The notes under the pieces: model-generated | Seen by the model: the letters and a program-made list of their open reading frames with translations, nothing else | Told to the model about the DNA's origin: nothing | The model's database searches: none | Shown here: positions 1 to 9,256 of the stretch, one piece after another | Layout: every line of letters starts with the position of its first letter | How positions within the stretch are numbered: position 1 is the stretch's first letter | Made by a program: the position numbers and the translations under genes | NCBI GenBank assembly: GCA_902543145.1 | Contig: CACBXG010000001.1 | Span: 206,965 to 270,964 of the forward strand | Length of the DNA stretch: 64,000 bases | Direction of reading: 5' to 3' | Source: an uncultured SAR116 cluster alpha proteobacterium | GTDB lineage: Bacteria; Pseudomonadota; Alphaproteobacteria; Puniceispirillales; Marisalimonadaceae

Positions 1-107
1 TAATCTCTCATTAGAATACTTGATATTGAGTTATTGTTAAACCAGAGTGCATACAAAAGTGACTTTAAAAATTTTGATCCAAATATGGAGATAAGGAATA
101 ATACAAA

Positions 108-803
108 ATGTTTTCAACTAGTTTTCCCGAAAAAAGTGTCATATCAAGAATAACAGCTAAAATGTTAATAGAAGTTGAGGCGGTAAGATTTAGCGCAAAA
201 GAGCCTTTTAAGTTCACTTCTGGTTGGGCAAGTCCAGTTTACATTGATTGTAGAAAACTAATTTCCTACCCAAGAGTTAGACACACATTAATGGATTTTG
301 CAGCTTCTGAAATTACTAGAAACATAGGTTTTGAAAGTATTGACTCCATTGCAGGTGGTGAGACAGCTGGCATTCCCTTTGCTGCTTGGATAGCTGATAG
401 AATGATGTTGCCTATGCAGTACGTTCGAAAAAAAGCAAAAGGTTTTGGAAGAAATGCACAAATTGAGGGTGATTTTGAAAATAATTCTCATATATTACTT
501 GTTGAAGATTTAACAACTGATGGGAATAGTAAAATAAAATTTTGTGAAGCACTTCGTGAAGCAGGAGCAAAAGTTGATCATACTTTTGTGGTATTTTATT
601 ATGATATTTTTCCACAAACAAGAAAAACTCTAGAAAATATTGGGCTTCAAATGCACTCTCTTGCAACTTGGTGGGATGTATTAAAAGTAGCAAAAGAATT
701 TAACTATTTTGAAAATGATGAAATTGGAGAAGTCGAGAGTTTTCTAAATGATCCAATGACTTGGTCTGCAGATCATGGTGGGGCTTCATCTTTGTCTGGA
801 TAA
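108..803 (+). CDS. pyrE: Orotate phosphoribosyltransferase
   Basis: Converts orotate and PRPP to orotidine 5'-phosphate in cytosolic pyrimidine synthesis. The PRPP-binding loop [12 protein letters not shown] lies near residues 131-142, and the N-terminal [17 protein letters not shown] stretch (about 37-52) is the hallmark of the alphaproteobacterial PyrE form. Its length of 231 residues fits that form. An AAGGA ribosome site lies at 93-97, 10 bases before the ATG. The gene heads a short co-directional run with the Sel1 protein, which begins 6 bases after its stop. The 107 bases upstream hold no gene I can support; they may contain the pyrE promoter or the tail of a preceding gene. Confidence 0.95.
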   Translation: MFSTSFPEKSVISRITAKMLIEVEAVRFSAKEPFKFTSGWASPVYIDCRKLISYPRVRHTLMDFAASEITRNIGFESIDSIAGGETAGIPFAAWIADRMMLPMQYVRKKAKGFGRNAQIEGDFENNSHILLVEDLTTDGNSKIKFCEALREAGAKVDHTFVVFYYDIFPQTRKTLENIGLQMHSLATWWDVLKVAKEFNYFENDEIGEVESFLNDPMTWSADHGGASSLSG

Positions 804-809
804 ATTGAA

Positions 810-1412
810 ATGATTAAACAAATCTTTCTGATTTTAATACTCACATGTTCCATAACATTTGCAAACGATAGACTTAGAGGGTACCAAGCTTTAGAACAAA
901 AAGATTATAAAACGGCTCTTTATTATTTAAGTTATGATGCAAATTTGGGTGACGACAAAGCCCAGTACAACTTAGGCATAATGTATAATAAAGGTTTGGG
1001 AGTTCCTGTAGATAAAAATGAGGCTTTTAGCTGGTTTTTTCTTTCTGCAAATCAAGGAAATATTCTTGCAAATTATGCATTAGGACACGCTTATTTAAAA
1101 GGCTCAGGAATAAAAAAAAATTATAAGTTAGCTTTAAAATCTTTTAAATTTTCTGCATTGAGAGATCATCCTACTTCAAGATTAATTTTGGGGAATATGT
1201 ATTTTCAAGGGCAAGGTGTTAAAGTAAGTTATCCTAAAGCTTACTTATGGTGGCGCTTAGCAGAAGATCTGAATATAGAGGGTGCACGTCAAAATATTAA
1301 TATGATAAAAGAAAAAATGAGCAAAGATGAGTATGATGAAGGTTACTCATTATACTCAAATTGTATGAAAAATACTTTGTATAATTGTACCAAAAAAATA
1401 GATGATTTTTGA
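810..1412 (+). CDS. Exported Sel1-repeat protein
   Basis: A 200-residue protein with an N-terminal signal peptide (hydrophobic residues about 4-18, likely cleaved after SITFA). At least three Sel1-like repeats follow (about 50-155), with the usual A-x-x-x-L-G-x-M-Y-x-x-G-x-G-V pattern. Sel1 repeats form helical scaffolds for protein-protein contacts, usually in the envelope. Two cysteines near the C-terminus (about 185 and 193) could form a disulfide. The specific partner cannot be read from the sequence. The gene follows pyrE closely and its stop overlaps the region where the next gene begins, so the three genes probably share a transcript. Confidence 0.75.
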   Translation: MIKQIFLILILTCSITFANDRLRGYQALEQKDYKTALYYLSYDANLGDDKAQYNLGIMYNKGLGVPVDKNEAFSWFFLSANQGNILANYALGHAYLKGSGIKKNYKLALKSFKFSALRDHPTSRLILGNMYFQGQGVKVSYPKAYLWWRLAEDLNIEGARQNINMIKEKMSKDEYDEGYSLYSNCMKNTLYNCTKKIDDF

Positions 1413-1423
1413 TAAGGACTATT

Positions 1424-2041
1424 TTGAAAAAAAAAGAACAAATCGAGTCTGAATTACGAACAATAATCAAAAATTCAAAGAAAGGGATTTTTGTAAATTT
1501 GACATTAACCAATTTAATTGAAATTTCACGAAGAATGTATGTGATTTATGATAATTTTAAATCTGGTGAAAAATTTAAAATTAATAATAATGACGAAAAT
1601 ATTTCAATTTTAAATAATGTTTTAAAAGATTTTAAAAAATTAAATAAGAATATTGATAATATCCCAAATTATTTAAAGGAGTTAATTGATAGAAGATGGG
1701 AGCAAATACCAAATACCAAAGAAAGCTTGGATGGTTCAACAAAGTTATTGCAAACTAAGCTTCAAGGGTTAGAAAAAGAATTTAAAAACTTAATTAGTAT
1801 TTTTTCTAAAGACTTAAAAGATGGAACCATAAGAAATATTGACCCTGCTCCAATAGCAATTATACATAGCGCAATGATAATTTGGGAAGAAGAATTAAAA
1901 AATAAATACAATAAAAAAAATAAAAAAATTATAAATAAAAACTTATTAAATTATCTAGAGCAAGTTTTTGATGCGTTTTCATGTGATGCTGATATTAAAT
2001 CTAATTATTATAACTGGCACAATTTTAAAAATACGCCCTAA
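1424..2041 (+). CDS. Hypothetical protein, helical and lysine-rich
   Basis: I do not recognise this 205-residue protein. It has no signal peptide or membrane segment, is rich in Lys, Asn and Ile, and looks mostly helical. The C-terminal third carries a conserved-looking stretch, DPAPIAIIHSAMIIWEEEL, before a basic run. The frame opens at a TTG at 1409, but I prefer the TTG at 1424 because an AAGGA ribosome site at 1414-1418 is well spaced for it and useless for the earlier codon. It sits directly behind the Sel1 gene. Base usage matches the neighbours, so recent transfer is not indicated. Confidence 0.55.
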   Translation: MKKKEQIESELRTIIKNSKKGIFVNLTLTNLIEISRRMYVIYDNFKSGEKFKINNNDENISILNNVLKDFKKLNKNIDNIPNYLKELIDRRWEQIPNTKESLDGSTKLLQTKLQGLEKEFKNLISIFSKDLKDGTIRNIDPAPIAIIHSAMIIWEEELKNKYNKKNKKIINKNLLNYLEQVFDAFSCDADIKSNYYNWHNFKNTP

Positions 2042-2067
2042 CATTCACATTTTTTGGAGAATAACAA

Positions 2068-2922
2068 ATGGCTACATATCTAAACAATAATCAAACAAAA
2101 GATTTTCATGAAAATGGATATGTGATCGTAAAAAATTTTTTTAATGAAGATGAAACATATCTTTTGCAAAATGCTTCTAAAAAGGACCCTGCTATAAGAG
2201 ATCATTTATATGAAAGAAAAGATTCCGAAGGATTAATAACTAAAATGATGGCATGGAACCATCCAGATGATAGCATTTATGGCGTTACCGCTAGATCAGA
2301 AAAAATTGTTGATACAATGGAAGACCTCCTTGGTGGAGAAGTTTATCATTATCATTCTAAAATCACAGCTAAAGAACCATATGAGGGAGGAGCTTGGGAA
2401 TGGCATCAAGATTACGGATATTGGTATAACAATGGATGTTTGTTCCCATTTATGGCTACCGTAATGATAGCTTTGGATAAATGCACGAAGGAAAATGGAT
2501 GTTTGCAAGTACTATCCGGTTCGAATAAATTAGGAAGAGTAGATCATGCATTATTAGAAAGTGGTCAAGTAGGGGTTGATTTAAAGAGAGTTGAAGAGGC
2601 AAAAAAACATCTAAAACTAGTTTATTGTGAGATGGATCCTGGAGATGTGCTTTTTTTCCACTGTAATACTCTCCACAGGTCTAATAAAAACAACTCTCCT
2701 AACAGACGTTGGACACTTTTATGTTGTTATAACGCTGCAAGAAATAATCCTTTTATAGATCACCATCATCCAAAATATACGCCATTGAAAAAATTACCAA
2801 ATAACCAAATAATTAAGGCTGGTAATAAATTTTTAGATGTTAGAGATGTAGATACCTTCCTTAAAAGACCAACTGCTCCTCCAGAACTCTCTAAAAAGAG
2901 CGGTAAACTCTATAATGCTTAG
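2068..2922 (+). CDS. Phytanoyl-CoA dioxygenase (PhyH) family oxygenase
   Basis: A 284-residue member of the PhyH family of Fe(II)/2-oxoglutarate oxygenases. The iron ligands are visible as H113-x-D115 in WHQDYGYW and H203 in NTLHRS, with an arginine about ten residues later (213-214) to hold 2-oxoglutarate. The family includes phytanoyl-CoA and ectoine hydroxylases and many enzymes of unknown substrate; the sequence does not say which applies here, and no ectoine genes are nearby. A GGAG site lies near 2054. The last four bases (TTAG) are shared with the convergent acyltransferase gene. Confidence 0.85.
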   Translation: MATYLNNNQTKDFHENGYVIVKNFFNEDETYLLQNASKKDPAIRDHLYERKDSEGLITKMMAWNHPDDSIYGVTARSEKIVDTMEDLLGGEVYHYHSKITAKEPYEGGAWEWHQDYGYWYNNGCLFPFMATVMIALDKCTKENGCLQVLSGSNKLGRVDHALLESGQVGVDLKRVEEAKKHLKLVYCEMDPGDVLFFHCNTLHRSNKNNSPNRRWTLLCCYNAARNNPFIDHHHPKYTPLKKLPNNQIIKAGNKFLDVRDVDTFLKRPTAPPELSKKSGKLYNA

Positions 2923-3734
2923 TGTGAAGCTTTAACTTTGCTTTGAAGAAAAAGTGACAGACCTTTATCATCAATTTTTGGTAAAGTTTCATTTTTAAAA
3001 TACTTTAACACTTCGAATTTTATGGGTTTATCTAAACTTTTTCTAATTTCATACAAATATAAACTTTGTTTGAAAGTTTGATGTATACGTGAAGCAAACT
3101 GAAAAGCTTTGGAATTTTGGCCACCAAATTTGGTTATAAGAACATCACATTTAGAGTCATTTATTAATCTACCTAGCATAGGTTTCCAGTCATCTTCTTC
3201 AACAGGCAATCCTTTTTTTCTTGCCCATGCTACTCCCCCAGCTGGGAAAATTGCAATTACGCCTCCATTTTTCAAAATCTGAATAGCAGTCTGTCTAGTA
3301 ATTACATTATCTCTCATCGCATTTTTTTTATTACTAAAATCGATAGGAAGTATATTCTCTGCTAGTGTTGGTTCTTTTTGTAGAACGCCATGAGCTATTA
3401 CTCTAAAATTATCATCAAATGTTGAAGCAAACCACGATAAAAATACCCCATCTGTAACACCAAATGGATGATTAGCTGCAATAATCAAACCTTTACCTTT
3501 TTTTCTTTTAGGAATTGGAGCCAATGCAGGTGTCTTAATGCCCATAGAGTTTAATGCATGTTTCCATAACTTGGTACCAGTTTTGTTTTTTGAATTAGTG
3601 ACAAAATTTTTGTAACGTTTTTCTAGGGCAATTCTTGCTGACAACAATTCTACAGTATGAATAAAAAACTTATGATGAATTGGTAACCATGATTCAGCAT
3701 ATGTTATTTTAACATTAGATTTAAACATTTTCAT
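2919..3734 (-). CDS. Lysophospholipid acyltransferase-like (LPLAT/PlsC) protein
   Basis: A 271-residue protein of the LPLAT superfamily. It has the catalytic NHxxxxxD-type motif (NHPFGVTD, residues 88-95) and a later FPAGGVAW block (about 155-162) corresponding to the acyl-acceptor motif. Such enzymes move acyl chains onto lysophospholipids or lyso-ornithine lipids at the membrane. The spacing and the FPAGG block resemble the ornithine-lipid or haemolysin-like branch more than housekeeping PlsC, but I would not assign a substrate. It is convergent with the PhyH gene and shares 4 bases with it. Confidence 0.75.
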   Translation of the reverse strand: MKMFKSNVKITYAESWLPIHHKFFIHTVELLSARIALEKRYKNFVTNSKNKTGTKLWKHALNSMGIKTPALAPIPKRKKGKGLIIAANHPFGVTDGVFLSWFASTFDDNFRVIAHGVLQKEPTLAENILPIDFSNKKNAMRDNVITRQTAIQILKNGGVIAIFPAGGVAWARKKGLPVEEDDWKPMLGRLINDSKCDVLITKFGGQNSKAFQFASRIHQTFKQSLYLYEIRKSLDKPIKFEVLKYFKNETLPKIDDKGLSLFLQSKVKASH

Positions 3735-3813
3735 AAATTAAATAATTTTATTTTGATATTAATCTACAAATTTTAATATTTTCAACCGTTTTTTATTTTG
3801 TCTTAATAATACA

Positions 3814-5229
3814 CTAAAAGGCTGGCAATACTGGTTCAATTTTGGGGTAATAATTTTCTAAGTCATATCCAACATTTAATAATAAATCCTCGCGAAACTT
3901 TCTGGAAATAAATTGAACGCCCAGTGGGATTTTTTGTTTTGTTATTGAGGTTGCAAAAGATAATCCAGGCAGCCCCATGTACGGAGGTGCTATTTGGGGA
4001 AGCATTGAATCAAAAACTAAATCAAATGATTCTTCAGATTCTAGATCCTTTAAATCTGGAAATGGAATGTCTCCTGTAATTGGACATAATATTATAGGAT
4101 ATTGATCAAAAAATTCATTCCATTCTCTACTGATTCTTGCTCTATTTTGCAATGTATCCATGAATTTTTCTAAACTAGTATCAGGACATCTTCTAGACAT
4201 TTGGCTATAAATAAAATTTGAATCAGGGTCATTCTCTCTACTAATAGCTTCTCCGCCAGTTCTTCTAAATTCCCCTAGCCATAAGGTTGCTTGGAAATTT
4301 GCTGCTTCTTGGAAGTTTGGTGCTATAGGTTCTTCTATAATCCATCCTGAATTTTCAAGTCTTTTTGCAACTCGTTTTAATTCTTCTAATATTACAGGAT
4401 CAATTTTTAGACCCTCAATTTTTGTCAATAACGCTATTTTTTTTTCAGGCATAGGCAATGTAAATGGTAAAGGTGTCCACCAAGGGTCATCATAGTTTTC
4501 CTTACTCATTGCTTTTAGGGCTAATTCCAGGTCTTTCATGGAACGTGCTAATGGTCCTGAAACTGCCATGATTTGCCCTCCAATATGTCTGTCTGGAGAA
4601 GTGTAATTTATCATTGGAACTCGACCAATACTTGGTCGTAATCCGTGAATACCACAGGCATATGCAGGGTAACGAATTGATCCAGCTATATCAGTGCCAT
4701 GACCAATTGCTCCCATACCTGCCGCAGTTGCAGCAGCGGCACCGCCAGATGATCCGCCAGGCGTAATGTTTTTATTATGTGGATTCAAAGTATGACCGTG
4801 CAAACTATTTCTGGTAAACCAGTGAATACTAAAAGCTGGCGTGTTAGTTTTTCCTAACATTAAAGCATCAGAATTTCTGAGATTTTTTACTACAGGACTA
4901 TCTTTTTTTGCTATTAGATCTTTTTGTATTCGTAGACCATTGGTACTAGGATAACCAATTTGATCAGTATTAACTTTTATTGTAGTAGGGACTCCAGCAA
5001 GCGTCCCAATTTTTTCACCTTCCTTAATTTTTTTATCTAAAATTTTTGCTTGCTTTTTTGCGTCTTCGAAGGTTTCTACAACAATTGCGTTGATTTTAGG
5101 ATTTATTTTTTCAATATGCTCAATAAGGTTGTTGCATATTTCTGCAGCTGACACTTCTTTTTTTTTCAATAAATCAGAAATTTCATAACCATTAGTTTTC
5201 CATAAATCTTTCAATTTAATATCCCCCAA
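3814..5229 (-). CDS. Amidase (amidase signature family)
   Basis: A 471-residue amidase signature hydrolase. The Ser-cisSer-Lys triad is intact: K85 in TTIKVN, cis-Ser S160 in the glycine/serine run, and nucleophile S184 in GTDIAGSIRYPA, with the spacing known from the family. These enzymes cleave carboxamides; substrates vary too much to infer here. It is not GatA, since no gatB or gatC is nearby and the C-terminal half diverges. The start is TTG at 5229; an upstream ATG runs straight into a stop. It is divergent from the DUF5076 gene, so 5230-5352 should hold both promoters. Confidence 0.85.
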   Translation of the reverse strand: MGDIKLKDLWKTNGYEISDLLKKKEVSAAEICNNLIEHIEKINPKINAIVVETFEDAKKQAKILDKKIKEGEKIGTLAGVPTTIKVNTDQIGYPSTNGLRIQKDLIAKKDSPVVKNLRNSDALMLGKTNTPAFSIHWFTRNSLHGHTLNPHNKNITPGGSSGGAAAATAAGMGAIGHGTDIAGSIRYPAYACGIHGLRPSIGRVPMINYTSPDRHIGGQIMAVSGPLARSMKDLELALKAMSKENYDDPWWTPLPFTLPMPEKKIALLTKIEGLKIDPVILEELKRVAKRLENSGWIIEEPIAPNFQEAANFQATLWLGEFRRTGGEAISRENDPDSNFIYSQMSRRCPDTSLEKFMDTLQNRARISREWNEFFDQYPIILCPITGDIPFPDLKDLESEESFDLVFDSMLPQIAPPYMGLPGLSFATSITKQKIPLGVQFISRKFREDLLLNVGYDLENYYPKIEPVLPAF

Positions 5230-5352
5230 ATAATTTGAATTTTATTTCATTATAAAAAAATAAGATACAGTTTTTAAAAAAAGAAAAAAATTGTGTAGGC
5301 TAATTAAAATATTAAATGTATTTTGTTCTTTATTAAGGAGATTAAGTTTAAA

Positions 5353-5655
5353 ATGGAATTACGAAAATGGCATGAGAGACCTGAGAGCTCAACAGAAAAG
5401 ATTAAAGATCAAAAAGTTCTTGATGGAAAAAACTTTTTAAAATTAGCAGATCATTTTATTTCTTTTGCAAACACTAAAAATAAAACTATAAAATCAACTG
5501 ATCTTAACTACATAATGCTTTACGCTGCTGCTCGATATTCTGCTCATGTTGGGAAGAACGTTTTAGAAACAGATAATCATGAAGATTATGTAAAGCATAT
5601 GTCAGAACAATTTATAGATATGATACGCGAACATTTAGCTGATCCAAACTTATAA
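5353..5655 (+). CDS. DUF5076-like small protein
   Basis: A 100-residue soluble protein that I match, from memory of the family, to DUF5076 of alphaproteobacteria; function unknown. The conserved-looking core is the helix containing LNYIMLYAAARYSAH (about 55-69). The frame is open from a TTG at 5323, but the ATG at 5353 follows an AAGGAG at 5335-5340 and gives a typical family N-terminus (MELRKW). It is the first gene of the co-directional run that leads through Mrp to DUF6352, so it is a candidate accessory factor of the formate dehydrogenase region. Confidence 0.7.
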   Translation: MELRKWHERPESSTEKIKDQKVLDGKNFLKLADHFISFANTKNKTIKSTDLNYIMLYAAARYSAHVGKNVLETDNHEDYVKHMSEQFIDMIREHLADPNL

Positions 5656-5694
5656 ATAGTATAGCTTTAACACAAATTTTTAAGGAGAAAGTTT

Positions 5695-5934
5695 ATGAGT
5701 GATAAAAAAGATATGTCAGATATGACAGCTTCAGAAATTAGTTATAGGAAATTTTTAAAAAATCTAGGTGTTACAACACATAAAGAAATTGAAAAATTAA
5801 TTAACAAAAAAATAGCTGATGGTGAATTAAGTCCTAACGCTAATCTTGATATTACAGCTAACATAACAATTGATGAGTTAGGTCTTAATCATTCAGTGTC
5901 CTCAACGTTGTCATTACCAGGAAAAAATGACTAA
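5695..5934 (+). CDS. DUF6494-like small protein
   Basis: A 79-residue acidic protein. The pattern of a basic helix (YRKFLKNLGVTTHKEIEKLI) followed by a short beta-rich half (LDITANITIDELGLNHSV) matches what I recall of DUF6494, a family of unknown function in proteobacteria. There is no signal peptide, and a strong AAGGAG ribosome site precedes the ATG. Its last 8 bases overlap the start of the Mrp ATPase gene, which implies translational coupling and suggests that it works with the Fe-S carrier. Confidence 0.7.
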   Translation: MSDKKDMSDMTASEISYRKFLKNLGVTTHKEIEKLINKKIADGELSPNANLDITANITIDELGLNHSVSSTLSLPGKND

Positions 5935-7012
5935 ATTAAATAAAGATTTAATATTAGATAAATTAAAAAAGGTTCAGGATCCTTCACAGTCGATGGATAT
6001 TGTTACTTTAGGTTTAGTAGGTAATGTTACTATCAAGGATAGTAACGTAGCAGTTACCTTGGAGGTTCCCGTTCATAGAGGTGCATCAATGGAACCTATT
6101 AGAAAACTAGCACAACAAACTATTTTAAGGATTGATGGAGTTACTAGTGCTACAGTTGTAGTTACTGCGCATGATAATAAACACAACAAAACTATAGATG
6201 ATGTAAAAACTGATAAAACTGTTGAAAAAGTAATAGAATCGAAAGTAAGGCGATTTATCGCAGTTGGTTCTGGCAAAGGCGGTGTAGGAAAATCAACTAC
6301 TTCTGTAAATTTAGCTATTGCTCTAAAGCTTGAAGGATATAAGGTAGGTCTTTTAGATGCTGATGTTTACGGTCCCTCTCAGCCCAGGATGTTAGGAGTA
6401 AGTGGAAGACCTGCATCAGTTGGAGGAGATATGGTTGCCCCTCTTCAAAATTATGGAATAAGTCTAATGTCCATGGGGCTTTTAGTGCCTGATGATACTG
6501 CAATGATTTGGCGTGGTCCTATGGTACAGTCAGCATTAACGCAGATGTTAAACTCAGTTGCGTGGGGAAATCTTGACATAATTGTAATTGATTTACCACC
6601 CGGAACAGGAGATATTCAAATTTCTCTTGCTCAGCAAGTAAATCTATCAGGAGCTATCATAGTCTCTACTCCTCAAGATATAGCATTACTAGATGTTGTT
6701 AAAGCATTAACAATGTTTCAAAAAGCGAATGTTCCAGTGTTAGGAATGATTGAAAATATGTCATATTGGTCTTGTCCAGATTGTGGTAGAATAGATCATA
6801 TTTTTGGAGAAGGTGGCGTAAAAGCTGAGGCAAAAAAAAGAGGAATTGAGATGTTAGGTGAAATACCAATAAGTTCTCAGGTAAGAAAGAGTTCCGATTC
6901 AGGTATTCCTATAATTATTTCTGAACCAAAATCAGTTCAATCTAAAAATTATAGAAATATTGCAAAGGCTATTATCAAGTCTGTTAAAATAGATGAAGAG
7001 GAGTTAGTATGA
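5927..7012 (+). CDS. mrp: Mrp/ApbC (NBP35-type) iron-sulfur carrier ATPase
   Basis: A 361-residue P-loop ATPase that binds and hands over [4Fe-4S] clusters. An N-terminal MIP18/DUF59 domain (about 1-90) precedes the deviant Walker A GKGGVGKST (about 116-124). The Fe-S-binding CPDC pair is C283/C286, just after the MIENMSYWS signature. In the family a homodimer bridges a cluster between these cysteines. It overlaps DUF6494 upstream and the ligase-like gene downstream (ATGA), so it is embedded in this operon. An operon tied to Fe-S-rich formate dehydrogenase suggests a role, perhaps dedicated, in loading FDH or the polyferredoxin; that is inference. Confidence 0.93.
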   Translation: MTKLNKDLILDKLKKVQDPSQSMDIVTLGLVGNVTIKDSNVAVTLEVPVHRGASMEPIRKLAQQTILRIDGVTSATVVVTAHDNKHNKTIDDVKTDKTVEKVIESKVRRFIAVGSGKGGVGKSTTSVNLAIALKLEGYKVGLLDADVYGPSQPRMLGVSGRPASVGGDMVAPLQNYGISLMSMGLLVPDDTAMIWRGPMVQSALTQMLNSVAWGNLDIIVIDLPPGTGDIQISLAQQVNLSGAIIVSTPQDIALLDVVKALTMFQKANVPVLGMIENMSYWSCPDCGRIDHIFGEGGVKAEAKKRGIEMLGEIPISSQVRKSSDSGIPIIISEPKSVQSKNYRNIAKAIIKSVKIDEEELV

Positions 7013-7770
7013 GTTTATATTATGAACTTGATCCAGCAGACGATAATGACCCACCGCTTCTACCGCCAATATTAACTCCGGTCGCGGTGCCAGATAAAAT
7101 TGAAGTTTTCAACAAGGCTATTGCTGCAGCTGCAAATAGTGAAGCAGGAACAGTATTTTATTCCGAGAGTACAGAATTTGTGGAAATAGCTGTAGTTTTA
7201 AATCCGGAAGTGAAAAAAATTAAATGTAATCAAATGTTGTATGTAATGATGGTTGCAGCTGGAGACTCAATTGGCGCACTTGCACCGCCTGAAGTAGTGG
7301 TTACATACTCCTACCCAGGATTAATTTACTTGAATCAAGGTGAAGCGGGTATAGTCAAAATAGAGGTTTCTTCAGCTAATGAGGATACTATTCCAGATTG
7401 GATTGTAGTTGGATTAAAATTGAGGTTAAATAATCAGCTTCAAATGGATGAAAATAATATTCAGCCAGATATAACATCTCTTGCAGATGAAGGTGCTGGT
7501 TTTGTCTCTAGAACAAGAGCTGTTGAATCTTTATCAAGGCATTTTTTAGCTTGGATTAGTCAATGGGAAAACGAGGGCTTTAAACCTGTCGTAGATATGT
7601 GGAATTCTAGAAGGGAAAAAAATAAAGAGCTTATTTTGAAAAATCAAGAAAATGTCACATGGGTTGGGTTAGACGAAAATGGATTAGCTATTGTCAAATC
7701 TAAGAATAAAGAAATATTCTTATCTCCAATTGAAATAACAAAAGAAATTGGAGATATAAATTTAAGATGA
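7009..7770 (+). CDS. Biotin/lipoate protein ligase-like protein (DUF4444 type)
   Basis: A 253-residue protein resembling the alphaproteobacterial biotin/lipoate protein ligase family with a C-terminal DUF4444-like region (about 165-250). The N-terminal half keeps the fold pattern, including EFVEIAVVLNPE and IPDWIVVGL. It lacks the GRGRxGR adenylate loop of BirA and the glycine-rich RRxSGGG loop of LplA; the matching region reads SEAGTVFYSES. It may be a binding protein or an altered transferase rather than a working ligase. It is coupled by ATGA overlaps to Mrp before it and DUF6505 after it. No lipoylated or biotinylated target is encoded beside it. Confidence 0.65.
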   Translation: MSLYYELDPADDNDPPLLPPILTPVAVPDKIEVFNKAIAAAANSEAGTVFYSESTEFVEIAVVLNPEVKKIKCNQMLYVMMVAAGDSIGALAPPEVVVTYSYPGLIYLNQGEAGIVKIEVSSANEDTIPDWIVVGLKLRLNNQLQMDENNIQPDITSLADEGAGFVSRTRAVESLSRHFLAWISQWENEGFKPVVDMWNSRREKNKELILKNQENVTWVGLDENGLAIVKSKNKEIFLSPIEITKEIGDINLR

Positions 7771-8246
7771 AGTTTGCAAAAACAATTCGTTTCGATAAAT
7801 CTGATTTAAATATTTTCCCCCTGGCTTCTGAAGAAGGTGAGTTGGCTGTGGTTGGCACTTTTAACTTTTATAATTTAAAGCAACGAGATTTAAATGGTAA
7901 AATAAAGCAGGCATTCTCTAATGGTTTCATGGGCTGTAATACTTTTGGCTATAGTACGTTTGTTAGTTTAGTGAATATTAGTAAAGAAGAATTACAACAA
8001 CTAAAAATAGACTTAGGAAAGTATTTGGTTGATAACTTTGGTGCTCCAACAAAAGAGATGGCTGAAAAGGCGGCAACAGAAGAAATAAATTTTATGCTTG
8101 ATTTGTGCAAAATTCATGAAATTGGAAGTCTTTTAAGTTTGACAAGAACTTGGGAAGATGAAGGAATTAAAGAAAAATTTAGAAATCTCCCTAAAGCTGA
8201 TTCTTGCTCAGAGCAAAAAATTTGGGCTTTTGTTGATGAGAACTAA
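7767..8246 (+). CDS. DUF6505-like protein
   Basis: A 159-residue soluble protein that I match from memory to DUF6505, a family of unknown function that travels with DUF6352. Recognisable features are the N-terminal RFDKSDLNIFPLASEEGELAV-type opening (residues about 8-28) and the aromatic FSNGFMGCNTFGYSTF block (about 49-64). There is no signal peptide or membrane segment, and only three cysteines with no metal-site spacing. ATGA overlap with the ligase-like gene and an 17-base gap to DUF6352 make one transcript likely. Confidence 0.65.
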   Translation: MKFAKTIRFDKSDLNIFPLASEEGELAVVGTFNFYNLKQRDLNGKIKQAFSNGFMGCNTFGYSTFVSLVNISKEELQQLKIDLGKYLVDNFGAPTKEMAEKAATEEINFMLDLCKIHEIGSLLSLTRTWEDEGIKEKFRNLPKADSCSEQKIWAFVDEN

Positions 8247-8263
8247 TTATTAGGAATTGATGA

Positions 8264-9256
8264 ATGGTTCAAAATGATTTTTGGTTAACTTCTGGTTGGC
8301 ATTTGTTAGATCATAATAATGATGGTCATCTTGTTCCTACCGAAGACTTTATGCGAGCTTATTTTTATAGACCAGAAGTGGCTCCAATTGAAGAATCTTG
8401 TGAAGCTGAAATTGAACTTCACAAAAGATTGGTTGATAAACCTTTTGATATTGTTGATAAAAAGGAACTTAACTTAATTAGAGATAAAGACGTAATTTTC
8501 AACTATGAAGTTATCTTAAAGTTTAGAGATTTTTTATCAAAGTATCCAACATTAGATAGTGCTTATCTTGCAATAGCAAGAGGACAAGCTGTAGACTTTC
8601 CTCCTCTTTTTGTAGATCAAATGGTTCAAATTATTTTAAGGAACATTTTAAATCAATCACCCTATGCTCTTCAAGTGAGGGCGTCAGAAATATTCTTTAG
8701 GACACAGGTTGTTACTATAGCTGAAGATGAAATAATGGTGGCAGATGAAGCTACAGTTGAACTTCAAGCTGAGAAAAAAAGTACTAAAGCTAATGATCCA
8801 AAAAAATTAGAGGTTGATATAGATATTTTAAGAGAGAGCTCTGCTGACAATTATTGGAGTAGATCAGATAAATTTGATACCTCCATTGATCTTGCTTACA
8901 CTAAACCAGGCTTAGATGCATTAGCGCGAGTGATTGAAAAATGGGTTCATCATTTTCTTTCTATCGAGGTTTCAATAAAACCCATGCAAAAAATTGAGGA
9001 TGAGAAATGGTCATGGCATCTTGGTTTAGACAGTGATTCTAACCATATTTTAAATGATCTTTATAATGGACTTGACGTTAATGACGAAAGACTTAAACAG
9101 ATACTATGTTTATTTCAACTTGATGCTGAAGATGGATTTGTTCAAGAAATGAATGGTAAGCCAGTATATGTTGGATTAGCAATGAATGATAGCTCTAAGA
9201 TAAAATTCAAACCTCAAAATATATTAACAAATTTACCTTTATTAAATACTTCTTAA
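8264..9256 (+). CDS. DUF6352-like protein
   Basis: A 330-residue soluble protein matching DUF6352 as I remember it. The N-terminus (DFWLTSGWHLLDHNNDGHL, residues about 5-23) and the following FMRAYFYRPEVAPIEESC block are the family's strongest signature. Function is unknown. A cysteine (about C44) and several acidic-aromatic segments are the only notable residues. The AGGAA site near 8252 supports the ATG at 8264. It ends the rightward run and shares 4 bases (TTAA) with the convergent polyferredoxin. Genomes carrying it typically have molybdoenzyme genes nearby, which fits this locus. Confidence 0.7.
   Translation: MVQNDFWLTSGWHLLDHNNDGHLVPTEDFMRAYFYRPEVAPIEESCEAEIELHKRLVDKPFDIVDKKELNLIRDKDVIFNYEVILKFRDFLSKYPTLDSAYLAIARGQAVDFPPLFVDQMVQIILRNILNQSPYALQVRASEIFFRTQVVTIAEDEIMVADEATVELQAEKKSTKANDPKKLEVDIDILRESSADNYWSRSDKFDTSIDLAYTKPGLDALARVIEKWVHHFLSIEVSIKPMQKIEDEKWSWHLGLDSDSNHILNDLYNGLDVNDERLKQILCLFQLDAEDGFVQEMNGKPVYVGLAMNDSSKIKFKPQNILTNLPLLNTS

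Noticed and set aside
1..40. Possible tail of an upstream gene (frame 2, stop at 38-40)
   Set aside because: Only twelve codons are visible and nothing in them can be recognised.
412..693. 93-codon antisense frame
   Set aside because: It lies wholly within pyrE, whose own frame has clear motifs; composition is that of a reversed coding frame.
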